DNA of 64,000 bases from positions 82,040 through 146,039 of the forward strand of contig JAZUNZ010000018.1 in NCBI GenBank assembly GCA_045604405.1. The letters run 5' to 3'. Source of the DNA: UMGS1649 sp045604405 (lineage in GTDB: Bacteria > Bacillota > Clostridia > TANB77 > CAG-465). Within the stretch, counting starts at the first letter, position 1. Every line of letters begins with the position of its first letter. The notes under the pieces were generated by a model. The model saw nothing but the letters and a program-made list of their open reading frames with translations. It searched no databases and was not told where the DNA came from. The translations under genes were made by a program, and so were the position numbers. This document shows, piece by piece, positions 8,326 through 16,451 of the stretch.

Positions 8326-8381
8326 TTTATATTTACAAAAAGATTATATAATTAATGGCGATTATTGTCAAACAAATTCGG

Positions 8382-8410
8382 TTGATTTGTATATAAATTT
8401 AATATATAAT
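8382..8410 (+). promoter_or_regulatory. SigA-type promoter of the ogg operon
   Basis: TTGATT (8382-8387), 17-base spacer, TATAAT (8405-8410), reading into the glycosylase gene at 8492. Confidence 0.6.
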
Positions 8411-8491
8411 GTAAGCATGACGGATGAAAGTATATATGTAGTAGAAAAATTAAATGATAATACCCATAAAATTATTGAGAGGTGAGGTACA

Positions 8492-9340
8492 ATGAAGGCA
8501 GACTTAGAGCTTAATCTTAAATGCTTCAATCTAAAATACACTTTAGAATGTGGACAGTGTTTTAGATGGAAAGCCTTAAATGACAACGAATATGTAGGAG
8601 TTATTGAGGATAGGGCGATACGCATAAAGCAAGATGGGGATAAAGTGTTTATTTGGTCAAATGAAAAGAGAAATCTTAAAGCAGTTGTGGAAAACTATTT
8701 TGATTTTAACAAAAATTATGAGGCTATAGAAGCTGAAATCGCAAAAATAGATAAAAATATAGCTAGGTCTTTAAAATTTTCTAGCGGAATCCATATATTG
8801 AATCAGCCGTTGTTTGAAACAATAATTTCGTATATAATTTCTGCAAATAATAATATAAAAAGAATAAGCCGTTCAGTAGATGAAATAAGTAAAAGATTTG
8901 GAAAAGAAATAGAATTTGAAGGTAAAAAATATTACCTTTTTCCAACATTAGAGGAAATAAAAAATGTTACAATGGATGATTTGTTAGCAGTAGGAACTGG
9001 ATTTAGGGCAAGATATATTAAACATGACATTGAATATTTTTTAGCAAACCCAGATTTTATTTGTAGTTTAAACTCATATAATACAGAAGAATGTACAAAA
9101 GCACTTTCTAGCCTTATGGGCATTGGGCCTAAAGTAGCGGATTGTATAATGTTATTTTCGTTAGGAAAAGGGGAAGTTTTCCCAATAGATGTTTGGGTAA
9201 AACGCATAATGGAAAAATTATATTTTAGAGAAAATAAGAGCTTAAAAGAAATAAAAAAATATGCAAATGAAAACTTTGGAAAGCATGCTGGAATTGTTCA
9301 ACAACATTTATTCCATAATGTAAGAGAGTCAAACATATAG
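8492..9340 (+). CDS. ogg: 8-oxoguanine DNA glycosylase/AP lyase (OGG1 type)
   Basis: 282 residues. Removes 8-oxoguanine from DNA and nicks the abasic site. The N-terminal OGG_N-like domain (CFNLKYTLECGQCFRW) is followed by the HhH-GPD core: SYIISANNNIKRISR, then the helix-hairpin-helix MGIGPKVADCIMLFSLGKGEVFPIDVW. The Lys of GPKVADC is the expected Schiff-base nucleophile and the Asp of PIDVW the catalytic acid. No C-terminal Fe-S cysteines, as usual for OGG. AGAGGTGAG precedes the ATG. First gene of a small operon with the two membrane-anchored proteins that follow. Confidence 0.92.
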   Translation: MKADLELNLKCFNLKYTLECGQCFRWKALNDNEYVGVIEDRAIRIKQDGDKVFIWSNEKRNLKAVVENYFDFNKNYEAIEAEIAKIDKNIARSLKFSSGIHILNQPLFETIISYIISANNNIKRISRSVDEISKRFGKEIEFEGKKYYLFPTLEEIKNVTMDDLLAVGTGFRARYIKHDIEYFLANPDFICSLNSYNTEECTKALSSLMGIGPKVADCIMLFSLGKGEVFPIDVWVKRIMEKLYFRENKSLKEIKKYANENFGKHAGIVQQHLFHNVRESNI

Positions 9341-9349
9341 GGGGAAAGA

Positions 9350-9985
9350 ATGAATAAAAAAATAATAATTATTATAGGTATAGTTTTAGTATTAATAATT
9401 GGCGCCGTAGTTGGAATTGTAGTTGTTAATAAGTTAAATTCGGCACAAGTAAATAATGGTGGCGAAAATGATATAACAAATCAAATATCTAATGATTCTA
9501 GTAAATTAGGGACATATCTAAGTGGTTTAACAAACAATTATTATATAAAATATTCTGGAGATTTTAAAAGTAATTCGGGCGAAAGTATAAATGCAATAGT
9601 GGAATATACTAAAGATGGTAAAGATTTTGCTTTAAAATCAACTGCACTAGATATGCATTTGATATGTACAGAAGATAAATTATATAGCATATCTCACACA
9701 TATAAAATGATAGTAGAGATGAATAAAGAAAGTTTTGATATTAGTGAATATAATCCTGCATCAAACATAGGACAAACATTTATAAAGTCATATAAAGAAA
9801 GCTTAAATAATACAGAGTATGATGTTGAAGAGTATACATACAAAGGGAATACTGTTAAATATTACTTTAAAGGAACGGACCTAAGAATAATTAGATATAA
9901 TTCATCAGAGATATTAATAATACGTGTGGAGAAAAATACAAATACAAATCTTTTAGTAAAACCTAACGGTTATTCTAACATTTAA
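9350..9985 (+). CDS. Membrane-anchored protein of unknown function
   Basis: 211 residues. Residues 2-27 form one hydrophobic segment preceded by lysines (MNKKIIIIIGIVLVLIIG), giving an N-terminal anchor with the rest outside the cell. The external part is Asn/Ser-rich and then forms alternating beta strands (GDFKSNSGESINAIVEYTKD), somewhat like outer-surface lipoprotein-type beta folds. Nine bases after the glycosylase gene, with GGGGGAAAG as ribosome site. No family recognised. Confidence 0.65.
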   Translation: MNKKIIIIIGIVLVLIIGAVVGIVVVNKLNSAQVNNGGENDITNQISNDSSKLGTYLSGLTNNYYIKYSGDFKSNSGESINAIVEYTKDGKDFALKSTALDMHLICTEDKLYSISHTYKMIVEMNKESFDISEYNPASNIGQTFIKSYKESLNNTEYDVEEYTYKGNTVKYYFKGTDLRIIRYNSSEILIIRVEKNTNTNLLVKPNGYSNI

Positions 9986-10019
9986 AGTGTAATTGTGTTA
10001 TATAAAAAGGAGATATCAT

Positions 10020-10637
10020 ATGGAAAATATACCAAAATCAAATCAAATTAAAATAATAATTACTTTTATATTAGTTGCAATAATTATCACTCTTATAGTG
10101 TTATACAAAGATCAACTTTTTAAATTAAATAATAATATGACAGATAGTGAAAAATTTTATACAGAATATAACGGAGTGCCGGTAAATAATGTATATAAAT
10201 ACACTACAGCTAAAGAGGCAATAGAACTATTTAAGTCTGATCTTGCAATAATTTTCTTTGGCTTTAAAGAATGTAAATGGTGCCAAAGCTATGTACCAAT
10301 GTTAGACCAATATGCAAAACAAAACAATATTAATACAATATATTATGTAGATATTAAAGAGGATAGAGCAAACAATACACAAGAATATAAAGAATTAGTA
10401 CAGCTGTTAAATAAATATCTTGCTGATGATGAAAACGGAAATAAAAGAATTTATGTACCAGATGTATATTTTGTGCAAGAAGGTAAAATCATAGGGCATA
10501 ATAACGATACAAGTATGGAAGAGGGAGCAGACACACAAACGTATTATGATGAGCATGGAAATGAGTTAAAAGAAAAAATAAGCGGCTTATTTAATAAAAT
10601 AAATGTCACATGTGATGATACTGGAAAAGGCTGTTAA
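10020..10637 (+). CDS. Membrane-anchored thioredoxin-fold protein
   Basis: 205 residues, start at 10020 after AAAAAGGAGATATC. A membrane anchor at about residues 12-32 is followed by a thioredoxin-like domain outside the cell: AIIFFGFKECKWCQSYVPML carries the redox CxxC (CKWC), and VPDVYFVQEGKIIGHN gives the cis-proline strand (VPD) and following turn. Two further cysteines sit at the extreme C-terminus (CDDTGKGC). Probably a thiol-disulfide exchange protein acting on surface proteins; the partner is unknown. Followed by its own terminator. Confidence 0.78.
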   Translation: MENIPKSNQIKIIITFILVAIIITLIVLYKDQLFKLNNNMTDSEKFYTEYNGVPVNNVYKYTTAKEAIELFKSDLAIIFFGFKECKWCQSYVPMLDQYAKQNNINTIYYVDIKEDRANNTQEYKELVQLLNKYLADDENGNKRIYVPDVYFVQEGKIIGHNNDTSMEEGADTQTYYDEHGNELKEKISGLFNKINVTCDDTGKGC

Positions 10638-10666
10638 TGGGATAAGTAAATCTTATCTCATTTTTT
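10636..10666 (+). terminator. Rho-independent terminator
   Basis: TGGGATAAG and CTTATCTCA form a stem with a TAAAT loop followed by T6, directly after the thioredoxin-like gene. Confidence 0.8.
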
Positions 10667-10735
10667 CGTCGCTTGGTAAGTATAAAAAGGGGACAACGTG
10701 AATATATATAATATTAAGTCTAAGGAGGAAAAGTT

Positions 10736-11014
10736 ATGGAAGAAAAAAAGAATATGACGCCACACAACTTAATAATGGAAAATAGAGAAAAGTTAACTCT
10801 TACAGGAGTTGTAGATATTCACAGCTTTGATGATGAGCTTGTACTTGTTGAAACGGCAATGGGAATTCTTACTGTAAAAGGAATAGATTTAAAAATGAAT
10901 AAATTAAATTTAGATAACAATGAATTAGTGGTAGAGGGAAGAATATCTGCGTTAGTATATAGTGAAGCAGAGATAGCAAAAAAAGGCGGCATGTTTGGAA
11001 AAATATTTAAGTAG
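10736..11014 (+). CDS. yabP: Sporulation protein YabP
   Basis: 92 residues; YabP/YqfC family beta-rich protein (LTLTGVVDIHSFDDELVLVETAMGILTVKG, then LVVEGRISALVYSE). In Bacillus, yabP is transcribed in the mother cell under SigE and is needed for normal spore cortex formation. Here it heads the conserved yabP-yabQ-divIC order. CTAAGGAGG precedes the ATG. Expected to be expressed during sporulation, although no SigE promoter could be assigned with confidence. Confidence 0.92.
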   Translation: MEEKKNMTPHNLIMENREKLTLTGVVDIHSFDDELVLVETAMGILTVKGIDLKMNKLNLDNNELVVEGRISALVYSEAEIAKKGGMFGKIFK

Positions 11015-11021
11015 GTGAGTT

Positions 11022-11534
11022 ATGACAATTTCTCAGGAAACAACGGTATTTTTGATATTTGTAGTAATAGGCATGTTGTTTAGCGTTATATTTGACGTAT
11101 TTAGAGCTATACGCAAAGTAACCAAATTTAAAAATAGAACTATATATATTCAAGATATACTTTACTTTTTAATAATAGGGTTAATACTTCTTTTAGTAAT
11201 AGTTAATTATATGGATACTGAGCTTAGGGTTTATTTAATACTTGCAATAATCTTAGGAGTAGTTATATACATTAGCACAGTTGGAAATCTAGTCGTGAAT
11301 CTAATTATAAAACTAATAAAAGTAAGTAGGGAAGTAGTAGAATTTTTAGTATTGCCTATTACTTTGTATACTCAGATTTTTGAAAAAGAAATTGTTATTT
11401 TGAAAAAATATGTAATAAAGTGTTGCAAAAAAATAAAGTATATGATAAATTTAAATCATATTAAAACGAAATTTAGAATTTTTAGAACAAAAGAGGATTG
11501 TATAAATGGTAAGAGCGGGAGTGCACAAAACTAA
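11022..11534 (+). CDS. yabQ: Spore cortex biosynthesis protein YabQ
   Basis: 170 residues with about four membrane helices in the first 110 residues (VFLIFVVIGMLFSVIFDVFRAIRK is the family's N-terminal signature) and a basic C-terminal tail. YabQ acts in the outer forespore membrane and is required for cortex synthesis in Bacillus. Lies eight bases after yabP, and its 3' end overlaps divIC by 29 bases, so the three genes are one transcript. Confidence 0.9.
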   Translation: MTISQETTVFLIFVVIGMLFSVIFDVFRAIRKVTKFKNRTIYIQDILYFLIIGLILLLVIVNYMDTELRVYLILAIILGVVIYISTVGNLVVNLIIKLIKVSREVVEFLVLPITLYTQIFEKEIVILKKYVIKCCKKIKYMINLNHIKTKFRIFRTKEDCINGKSGSAQN

Positions 11535-11808
11535 AAAAAGGTATAAAGTGGATTATTTAAGAGTAATCCTGGTTGTTGCGCTCATTTTTTTTGCAATCAC
11601 TTTTGTAAAACAACAATTTGAAATTAATGAATATAATGTAAAAATAAATAGTATAAAACAAGACATAGAATCTGCCAAACAAAAGACTGCGGAACTAAAA
11701 TCTGTAGAAAACAAAGTAAATGATTCTGAATATATAGAACAAATAGCAAGAACAGAGCTTGGACTTGTTAAACCATATGAAAAAATATTTATAGATGTAG
11801 ACAAATAA
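11506..11808 (+). CDS. divIC: Septum formation initiator DivIC/FtsB family
   Basis: 100 residues. Short cytoplasmic basic N-terminus, one membrane helix (residues ~19-37), then a coiled coil (NEYNVKINSIKQDIESAKQKTAELKS) and the family's C-terminal EYIEQIARTELGLVKPYEKIF motif. DivIC joins FtsL and DivIB in the division septum. Placement right after yabPQ matches Bacillus gene order. Start at 11506 lies inside yabQ. Confidence 0.9.
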   Translation: MVRAGVHKTKKRYKVDYLRVILVVALIFFAITFVKQQFEINEYNVKINSIKQDIESAKQKTAELKSVENKVNDSEYIEQIARTELGLVKPYEKIFIDVDK

Positions 11809-11836
11809 AAGCAATTGGTGTAAACCAGTTGCTTTT
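11807..11836. terminator. Bidirectional terminator between divIC and vanW
   Basis: AAAAGCAATTGG and CCAGTTGCTTTT form a stem around TGTAAA, with A and T runs on both sides. It overlaps the stop codon of the convergent VanW gene. Confidence 0.8.
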
Positions 11837-12497
11837 ATGCATCTATGATTCTTTCTTCCTTTAATGTTACAGTTACAGTATATCCGTCGGTATATGTACA
11901 TATCATTATGTTTGAGTCGGAAGTATTTATAAATTTAAAATCTGGGCCGCCAGAATATACAGTTGCATCTTTATCTTTTGGCACATAATATACACGCCTA
12001 CTGTGAGCATGTCTTTCGGTTACTTCTAAATTCGCTATAAGAACAGCATTGTACAAAGTACTACTTATTTGACATATTCCTCCACCGTACATTTTTATTT
12101 TATTTCCATTGCTGTCGAAACCAACAGCTTTTTTGTATCCGTCAGTGGCTCCCATGTCACCCATTTTGTTGTTAAATGAGAATTCTTGATTAGGAGCCAC
12201 TATATGACCATCTAGCCTTTCGCATGCAAGTTTAATATTATACATTCTATTTTTATCTTTATCATATATATTTGTTGTATATGTTGCAATTTCTTCATAT
12301 GTTTTCTTAAGATTTGTTATCTTGTTTTGTTCAATTATTTCTTCTGTATGTTCATGGTAGATACTAGAATCAATATCATTGTTGTTAGAGTTATTTATTG
12401 CGCTATTTGTATTTAAGAAATATATTATTGTAAATATTGCAAATAATATTATTATAATAGCAGCAATTATTGTTGTAGTATCTTGAGTTTTTTGCAT
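11835..12497 (-). CDS. VanW-family protein with N-terminal membrane anchor
   Basis: 220 residues. A hydrophobic segment at residues ~10-30 anchors it; the rest is extracellular. The VanW domain includes EFSFNNKMGDMGATDGYKKA, the hallmark MYGGGICQISSTLYNAVL and HAHSRRVYYVPKDKDATVYSGGPDFKFIN. VanW proteins occur near glycopeptide-resistance and cell-wall genes; their biochemical role is unsettled. No van resistance genes are nearby, so there is no reason to read this as vancomycin resistance. Confidence 0.88.
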   Translation of the reverse strand: MQKTQDTTTIIAAIIIILFAIFTIIYFLNTNSAINNSNNNDIDSSIYHEHTEEIIEQNKITNLKKTYEEIATYTTNIYDKDKNRMYNIKLACERLDGHIVAPNQEFSFNNKMGDMGATDGYKKAVGFDSNGNKIKMYGGGICQISSTLYNAVLIANLEVTERHAHSRRVYYVPKDKDATVYSGGPDFKFINTSDSNIMICTYTDGYTVTVTLKEERIIDA

Positions 12498-12544
12498 TTT
12501 GAACCTCCATGAATATTTTGGGCCAAAATATAAAAAATATTCAA

Positions 12545-12576
12545 AAGAAAAGCAAATCTACCACAAGTAGACTTGC
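12545..12576 (-). terminator. Terminator of the small Cys-rich gene
   Basis: On the minus strand GCAAGTCTAC and GGTAGATTTGC pair around TTGT, followed by TTTTC. It lies just after the stop at 12584. Confidence 0.65.
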
Positions 12577-12583
12577 AATCGTA

Positions 12584-12742
12584 TTAATTGTTGCAGAAAC
12601 AGAAAATTAGAACAATTATAACTAAAATCCATATCCAGCTACAACTAGAACCGCAACTGTTATTATTGCTACAACAAGTGTCATAACAATTAAAATTGTT
12701 TGATGTATTAGAACAACTATTTTGATTATTTGAATTACTCAT
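12584..12742 (-). CDS. 52-aa Asn/Cys-rich peptide with C-terminal membrane helix
   Basis: ATG at 12742 follows TTGGAGGAATGATTT. The product begins MSNSNNQNSCSNTSNN, carries eight cysteines in 52 residues (C-Y-D-T-C-C, C-G-S-S-C, then CFC at the end), and has a helix SWIWILVIIVLIFCF near the C-terminus. It resembles the small Cys/Asn-rich coat-like or YjcZ-type peptides of spore-formers in design, but no family can be assigned. It has its own ribosome site and terminator, supporting a real gene. Likely membrane-associated; sporulation expression is a guess. Confidence 0.6.
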   Translation of the reverse strand: MSNSNNQNSCSNTSNNFNCYDTCCSNNNSCGSSCSWIWILVIIVLIFCFCNN

Positions 12743-12971
12743 AAATCATTCCTCCAATTCTTTTTACAATATATTATACAGGGGACAAATTAAGTGTTAC
12801 TTACAGTATGTACTAAATTTTATTCGTGAAATATTATAAAAACAATGTGAAATGTATTATTCGACTTGCAAAAGGATAAATTTCTTTTTCGCGAAAGCAA
12901 AATTGAGTTTTGTGGAACTTTTTATAATATAGATAAAATTATAATATAAAATGTAAATAGAGGTCGAACAA

Positions 12972-13589
12972 TTGATAGAAAAAATAAGTAACAAAATACT
13001 AGAGTTAATTTCAAATAAAGAACAGACAGAAGACGAAAGACAAATATTATTATTTGGGATAACAAGAATAGTAGAAGATATACCAAAAACAATAGGTATA
13101 ATAATAATAGGATTAATACTTGGAATACTAAAGGAAATGGCAATAGTTACACTAGTTATAGCAGTATACAAAACTTTTACTGGAGGAGTACATGCAAAAA
13201 CAAACTGGGGATGCTTTGCTTATTCGTTAGTATTTTATTTAACTATAATTTACACATCAAAATATTTAATTTTAATTGGAATGGCTAAATATAGTATGTT
13301 TGCAATAATATATATATTCTCAGTGTACACAATACTTGTTTATGTGCCAGCAGATGTTCCAGAAATTCCAAAAGTGAACTTAAAGTTAAGGAAGCAATTG
13401 AAAATAAAGTCATATGTAATGTTAAACATAATATACTTAATTGCCATATTTGTTATAAAAGATACAATAATACAAAACTTATTAATTTATTCAGTGTTAT
13501 ATATAGGAGTGATGACAACAAGGACAATATATCATTTGTTTAAAGCGGAATATGGATTTGAAACATATATTCCAGACGAATTAATTTAG
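12972..13589 (+). CDS. agrB: AgrB-family peptide-processing membrane protease
   Basis: 205 residues starting at a TTG after AGAGGTCG. AgrB cuts the AgrD precursor and cyclises it. The catalytic pair is present: FTGGVHAKTNWGCFAYS has His and Cys seven residues apart, exactly as in staphylococcal AgrB. About five hydrophobic helices follow. Fifty-six bases upstream of agrD, in the same direction, with the sensor/regulator pair agrC-agrA facing it. The family is well conserved in clostridia, where agr controls toxins, sporulation or surface structures. Confidence 0.9.
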   Translation: MIEKISNKILELISNKEQTEDERQILLFGITRIVEDIPKTIGIIIIGLILGILKEMAIVTLVIAVYKTFTGGVHAKTNWGCFAYSLVFYLTIIYTSKYLILIGMAKYSMFAIIYIFSVYTILVYVPADVPEIPKVNLKLRKQLKIKSYVMLNIIYLIAIFVIKDTIIQNLLIYSVLYIGVMTTRTIYHLFKAEYGFETYIPDELI

Positions 13590-13645
13590 GTTAATAGTAT
13601 CGGCCATGGAGATACTTTTAATAGATAAACAAGGAGGATAAATAT

Positions 13646-13756
13646 ATGAAAAAACTTATAGCTAAATTAGTAGAAGCATATGCTAAATCTACTACAACTT
13701 CATCAATGTTATGGTTCTTTCACGCTACAAAAGCGCCAAGAAGTTTAGTAAAATAA
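13646..13756 (+). CDS. agrD: AgrD-like autoinducing peptide precursor without cysteine
   Basis: 36 residues, ATG after AAGGAGGATAAATAT. It has an amphipathic N-terminal helix (MKKLIAKLVEAYAKS), a core TTTSSMLWFFHATKAPRSL and a basic end. In staphylococcal AgrD the conserved Pro lies six residues after the last residue of the mature peptide; applied here, the peptide would end ...SSMLWFF. There is no Cys; the candidate ring-closing residue is Ser (positions 19-20), predicting a lactone rather than a thiolactone. Position after agrB, length and architecture support the call; ring size is uncertain. Confidence 0.8.
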   Translation: MKKLIAKLVEAYAKSTTTSSMLWFFHATKAPRSLVK

Positions 13757-13866
13757 TTAAAACAATAACTGCAGAACTAATAAAGTATTAAACGTAGAAT
13801 AAATATATTAATAACAAACAATAAAATTAAAATAAATGGAATAAAGTAATGTTCCAACCAACAACA

Positions 13867-13899
13867 AAGTACGATGGTATTTAAGCCACCGTACTTTTT
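13867..13899. terminator. Shared terminator between agrBD and agrCA
   Basis: AAGTACG-TGG and CCA-CGTACTT pair around TATTTAAG, with a T5 run on the plus strand. The stem overlaps the last codons of agrC on the other strand. Confidence 0.75.
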
Positions 13900-15269
13900 A
13901 AAATGCTTTCATCTAATTCTAAATTAGAGGTAGATTTAATGGTTAATGTCTGAGTAAATAGCATATCTGTTTTGTCTATTGTAGTAACAATATAACTTTG
14001 AGGATTTTGCTTTAAGAATTTATTTACTTCATATAGTCCAAATCCAGAAGGATTTTCCTTAGTAGAATAATTCTTAGTGAATATTTTATCTGTATCTATG
14101 TTTGTACTGGTTATAGAATTAGAAATTACAATAATATCTACGTTCCTATCGTAATCGTGATGCATATTTAATGTTAATTTTTTATCTTCAGTTTGTTCTC
14201 CGGCTTCTATAGCATTATCTAGCAGTATTCCTAATATTCTAGACAATTCAAATTTTGGGAAATTAATATTTGAAACGCTAGTATTAATATCTAAAGATAA
14301 TGTCATGTTTTTATCTCTTGCAATAAGGATTTTGTTTACAACAACACCATATATTGCAGGGTCGTCTATAACTTTTGGTGAAAGAATAGACAATACGTTT
14401 ATATCATTAAAACCAATTACAAGATTTTGACAATATTTTTTAGCGCCCTCTGAATCATTAATTGCTATGTATCCTAATATAGCTTGTACAATATTACCCA
14501 TATCATGTTTAAACCCACGAACACCTTCGTTTACTTTAGATAATGTTTCATTATGAATAATAGTGTTTGCCAATGCTAATTCTGTATTTTCGTGTTTGGC
14601 AACAAATTTTAAATTGTATATACCTACAAAAGCAACTACTAACAATTGTAATAAATTTATTATTATAAAAAGAGCAGAATATTTAAAATAATTAAACATT
14701 AGTAAAGCCATTGTCGGAAACATACATATAATTATAGCAATTAGTTGTGGAATAAAATATTTTAATTTGTTTTCCATACTAGCTATTGTTGTGTTGTAAA
14801 TATTTGCTATTTTGTATATGGCAAAGCCAATTACCGCTTCACTTAAGGATATGCAACAACCATAAATACCATTATAATAAATATTTGAAACAATTGTTAT
14901 TGGTTGAATATCAAATACTTTTAAGGTTAAAATTGACAATACTTCAAGCACAGCAGAAATTGCTAAAGTTAAGATAGAGATAATAACACTTTTATACACT
15001 TTAATATCATATACAAGTTTAGCGCTTAAAGCATTTAATACCATATATGTAATTGATTTTAACCATTTCATATCAGGTAAAAACAAATGTATGAATTTAC
15101 TAATTACGTATGAAATCAAAATGGCTATCCAATACTTAAAAAATTTCTTGTGTGAAAGTATGTTGTCAGATTTATTTACTATATAGAAGAGAACTGCTGA
15201 CAAATAAGCAACACACAAGGATTCTACAACCCCTAAAATTAAATTTAACCCAATTTCCAATAAACTCAT
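13881..15269 (-). CDS. agrC: AgrC-type sensor histidine kinase
   Basis: 462 residues. Roughly the first 215 residues form six membrane helices (the peptide sensor). The H-box is GVRGFKHDMGNIVQAILGYI with the phosphorylated His in the KHDMGN form typical of HPK10/AgrC kinases. The GHKL ATPase domain follows: N-box LGILLDNAIEAGEQ and G-box NPSGFGLYEVNKFL. It should bind the processed AgrD peptide and phosphorylate the regulator encoded just upstream on the same strand (gap of 17 bases). Confidence 0.9.
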   Translation of the reverse strand: MSLLEIGLNLILGVVESLCVAYLSAVLFYIVNKSDNILSHKKFFKYWIAILISYVISKFIHLFLPDMKWLKSITYMVLNALSAKLVYDIKVYKSVIISILTLAISAVLEVLSILTLKVFDIQPITIVSNIYYNGIYGCCISLSEAVIGFAIYKIANIYNTTIASMENKLKYFIPQLIAIIICMFPTMALLMFNYFKYSALFIIINLLQLLVVAFVGIYNLKFVAKHENTELALANTIIHNETLSKVNEGVRGFKHDMGNIVQAILGYIAINDSEGAKKYCQNLVIGFNDINVLSILSPKVIDDPAIYGVVVNKILIARDKNMTLSLDINTSVSNINFPKFELSRILGILLDNAIEAGEQTEDKKLTLNMHHDYDRNVDIIVISNSITSTNIDTDKIFTKNYSTKENPSGFGLYEVNKFLKQNPQSYIVTTIDKTDMLFTQTLTIKSTSNLELDESILKSTVA

Positions 15270-15286
15270 AATTACATCATCTCCTC

Positions 15287-15961
15287 TTAAAATTTGTTAT
15301 AAAGTTGTCCTAATGGACAAGTTAAATTATCACTAAAATATATAGATTTATTCTCTTTATTTATCTTAGCGATTTGTTCTTTGTTTACAATATAAGATCT
15401 ATGAACCCTAACAAAACTATCTGGCAAATCATTTTCCAATGAGTTTAAAGAATAGCAAGTTTCATAAGTAGAATCTTTTGTATATATAGTCGCCTTAGAT
15501 TTATTTCTTTCAATAAACAGAATATCTTTTGTTCTTACCATATAATCTTTATTAACTTTTAATAATCCTAATTCACATTCAGACAAATCTGTCATAAGTC
15601 TTTTTAACACATTAGTAATTTTGTTTATATCCATGGGCTTCATAATATAATCAAAAGTTTTACATTTGAAAGACAACATCACATATTCAAAATGTGCAGT
15701 CATAAATATTAATTTAAAATCCTTATTAATTTCTCTAAGCTTTAATGCAAATTCAATTCCGTTCATGCCACCATTATTAAAATCTACATCTAAAAATAAA
15801 ACATCAATCTCGTGATTACGTATTCTTTCAAATATAATATTTTGGTCGGTAGTAACCGCCATTACTTCTGCATCAAATTCATTAGATATAATAGCCGCCT
15901 CAGTAATCTTAGCAATTGCTTTAAGAGTTGGCAGCTCATCATCACATATCGCAATATTCAT
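15287..15961 (-). CDS. agrA: AgrA-type LytTR response regulator
   Basis: 224 residues. The receiver domain (residues 1-~120) has the acidic pocket CDDE near the start, phospho-acceptor Asp in VLFLDVDFN, and Lys in YIMKPMDI. The LytTR DNA-binding domain follows (KDILFIERNKSKATIYTKDSTYETCYSLNSLENDLP, then VRVHRSYIVNKEQI). LytTR regulators bind pairs of ~9-bp direct repeats. First gene of the agrA-agrC unit transcribed toward agrBD. Confidence 0.92.
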   Translation of the reverse strand: MNIAICDDELPTLKAIAKITEAAIISNEFDAEVMAVTTDQNIIFERIRNHEIDVLFLDVDFNNGGMNGIEFALKLREINKDFKLIFMTAHFEYVMLSFKCKTFDYIMKPMDINKITNVLKRLMTDLSECELGLLKVNKDYMVRTKDILFIERNKSKATIYTKDSTYETCYSLNSLENDLPDSFVRVHRSYIVNKEQIAKINKENKSIYFSDNLTCPLGQLYNKF

Positions 15962-16113
15962 AAAATTTTAACCCCTATTACATTTTTTTCCATAACTAAT
16001 ATGTTACCTATATTTTCCAGATTTTTCAAGTGTTACTTTAAATACTTAAAGAGTATATTACATTATTCATAAAAAGTCCAGCTTATGCGTACTATGTATT
16101 GGAGAGTGAGAAC

Positions 16114-16443
16114 GTGAAAGTCAAGAAACATAAGGCGTTTATAAACATTAGAAAGCTAAAAAAAGCAAATACAACAAAAGAAAAAATGGTGGATAGAATA
16201 GCAGATTTTTTAGAAATGCCAGGGGAACTTGTGGGAGATAATACAAAAATAACCTTAGTGGATAATAAGTATTTATATTTAGAGGGAAAGAATCAAATTA
16301 TAGATTACTATGATCATTATATAAAAGTAAAAACAAAAAAGGTAACAATAACTTTAGATGGCAAAAAGATGGAAATTAAAGAAATAAATGATAATGAACT
16401 TGTAATTGAAGGGGAGCTATTAAACATATCATATAACAAGTGA
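16114..16443 (+). CDS. yqfC: Sporulation protein YqfC
   Basis: 109 residues. GTG start at 16114 with GGAGAGTGAG ahead of it. C-terminal YabP/YqfC fold (ITLVDNKYLYLEGKNQIIDYYDHYIKVKTKK, then ELVIEGELLNISY), preceded by a basic arm and ADFLEMPGELV, which is typical of YqfC. In Bacillus it is a SigE-dependent mother-cell gene. A weak SigE-like match (TTCATAAA at 16066, CGTACTAT at 16088) lies upstream, but it is so close to the ribosome site that it is only a suggestion. Followed by yqfD after eight bases. Confidence 0.9.
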   Translation: MKVKKHKAFINIRKLKKANTTKEKMVDRIADFLEMPGELVGDNTKITLVDNKYLYLEGKNQIIDYYDHYIKVKTKKVTITLDGKKMEIKEINDNELVIEGELLNISYNK

Positions 16444-16451
16444 GGTAAAAG

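Noticed and set aside
8417..8485. 22-aa leader peptide before ogg
   Set aside because: The ATG lies at the expected transcription start, with no ribosome site; probably untranslated leader.
11835..12497. Vancomycin resistance
   Set aside because: VanW alone is widespread in clostridia, and no vanHAX or vanRS genes are nearby.
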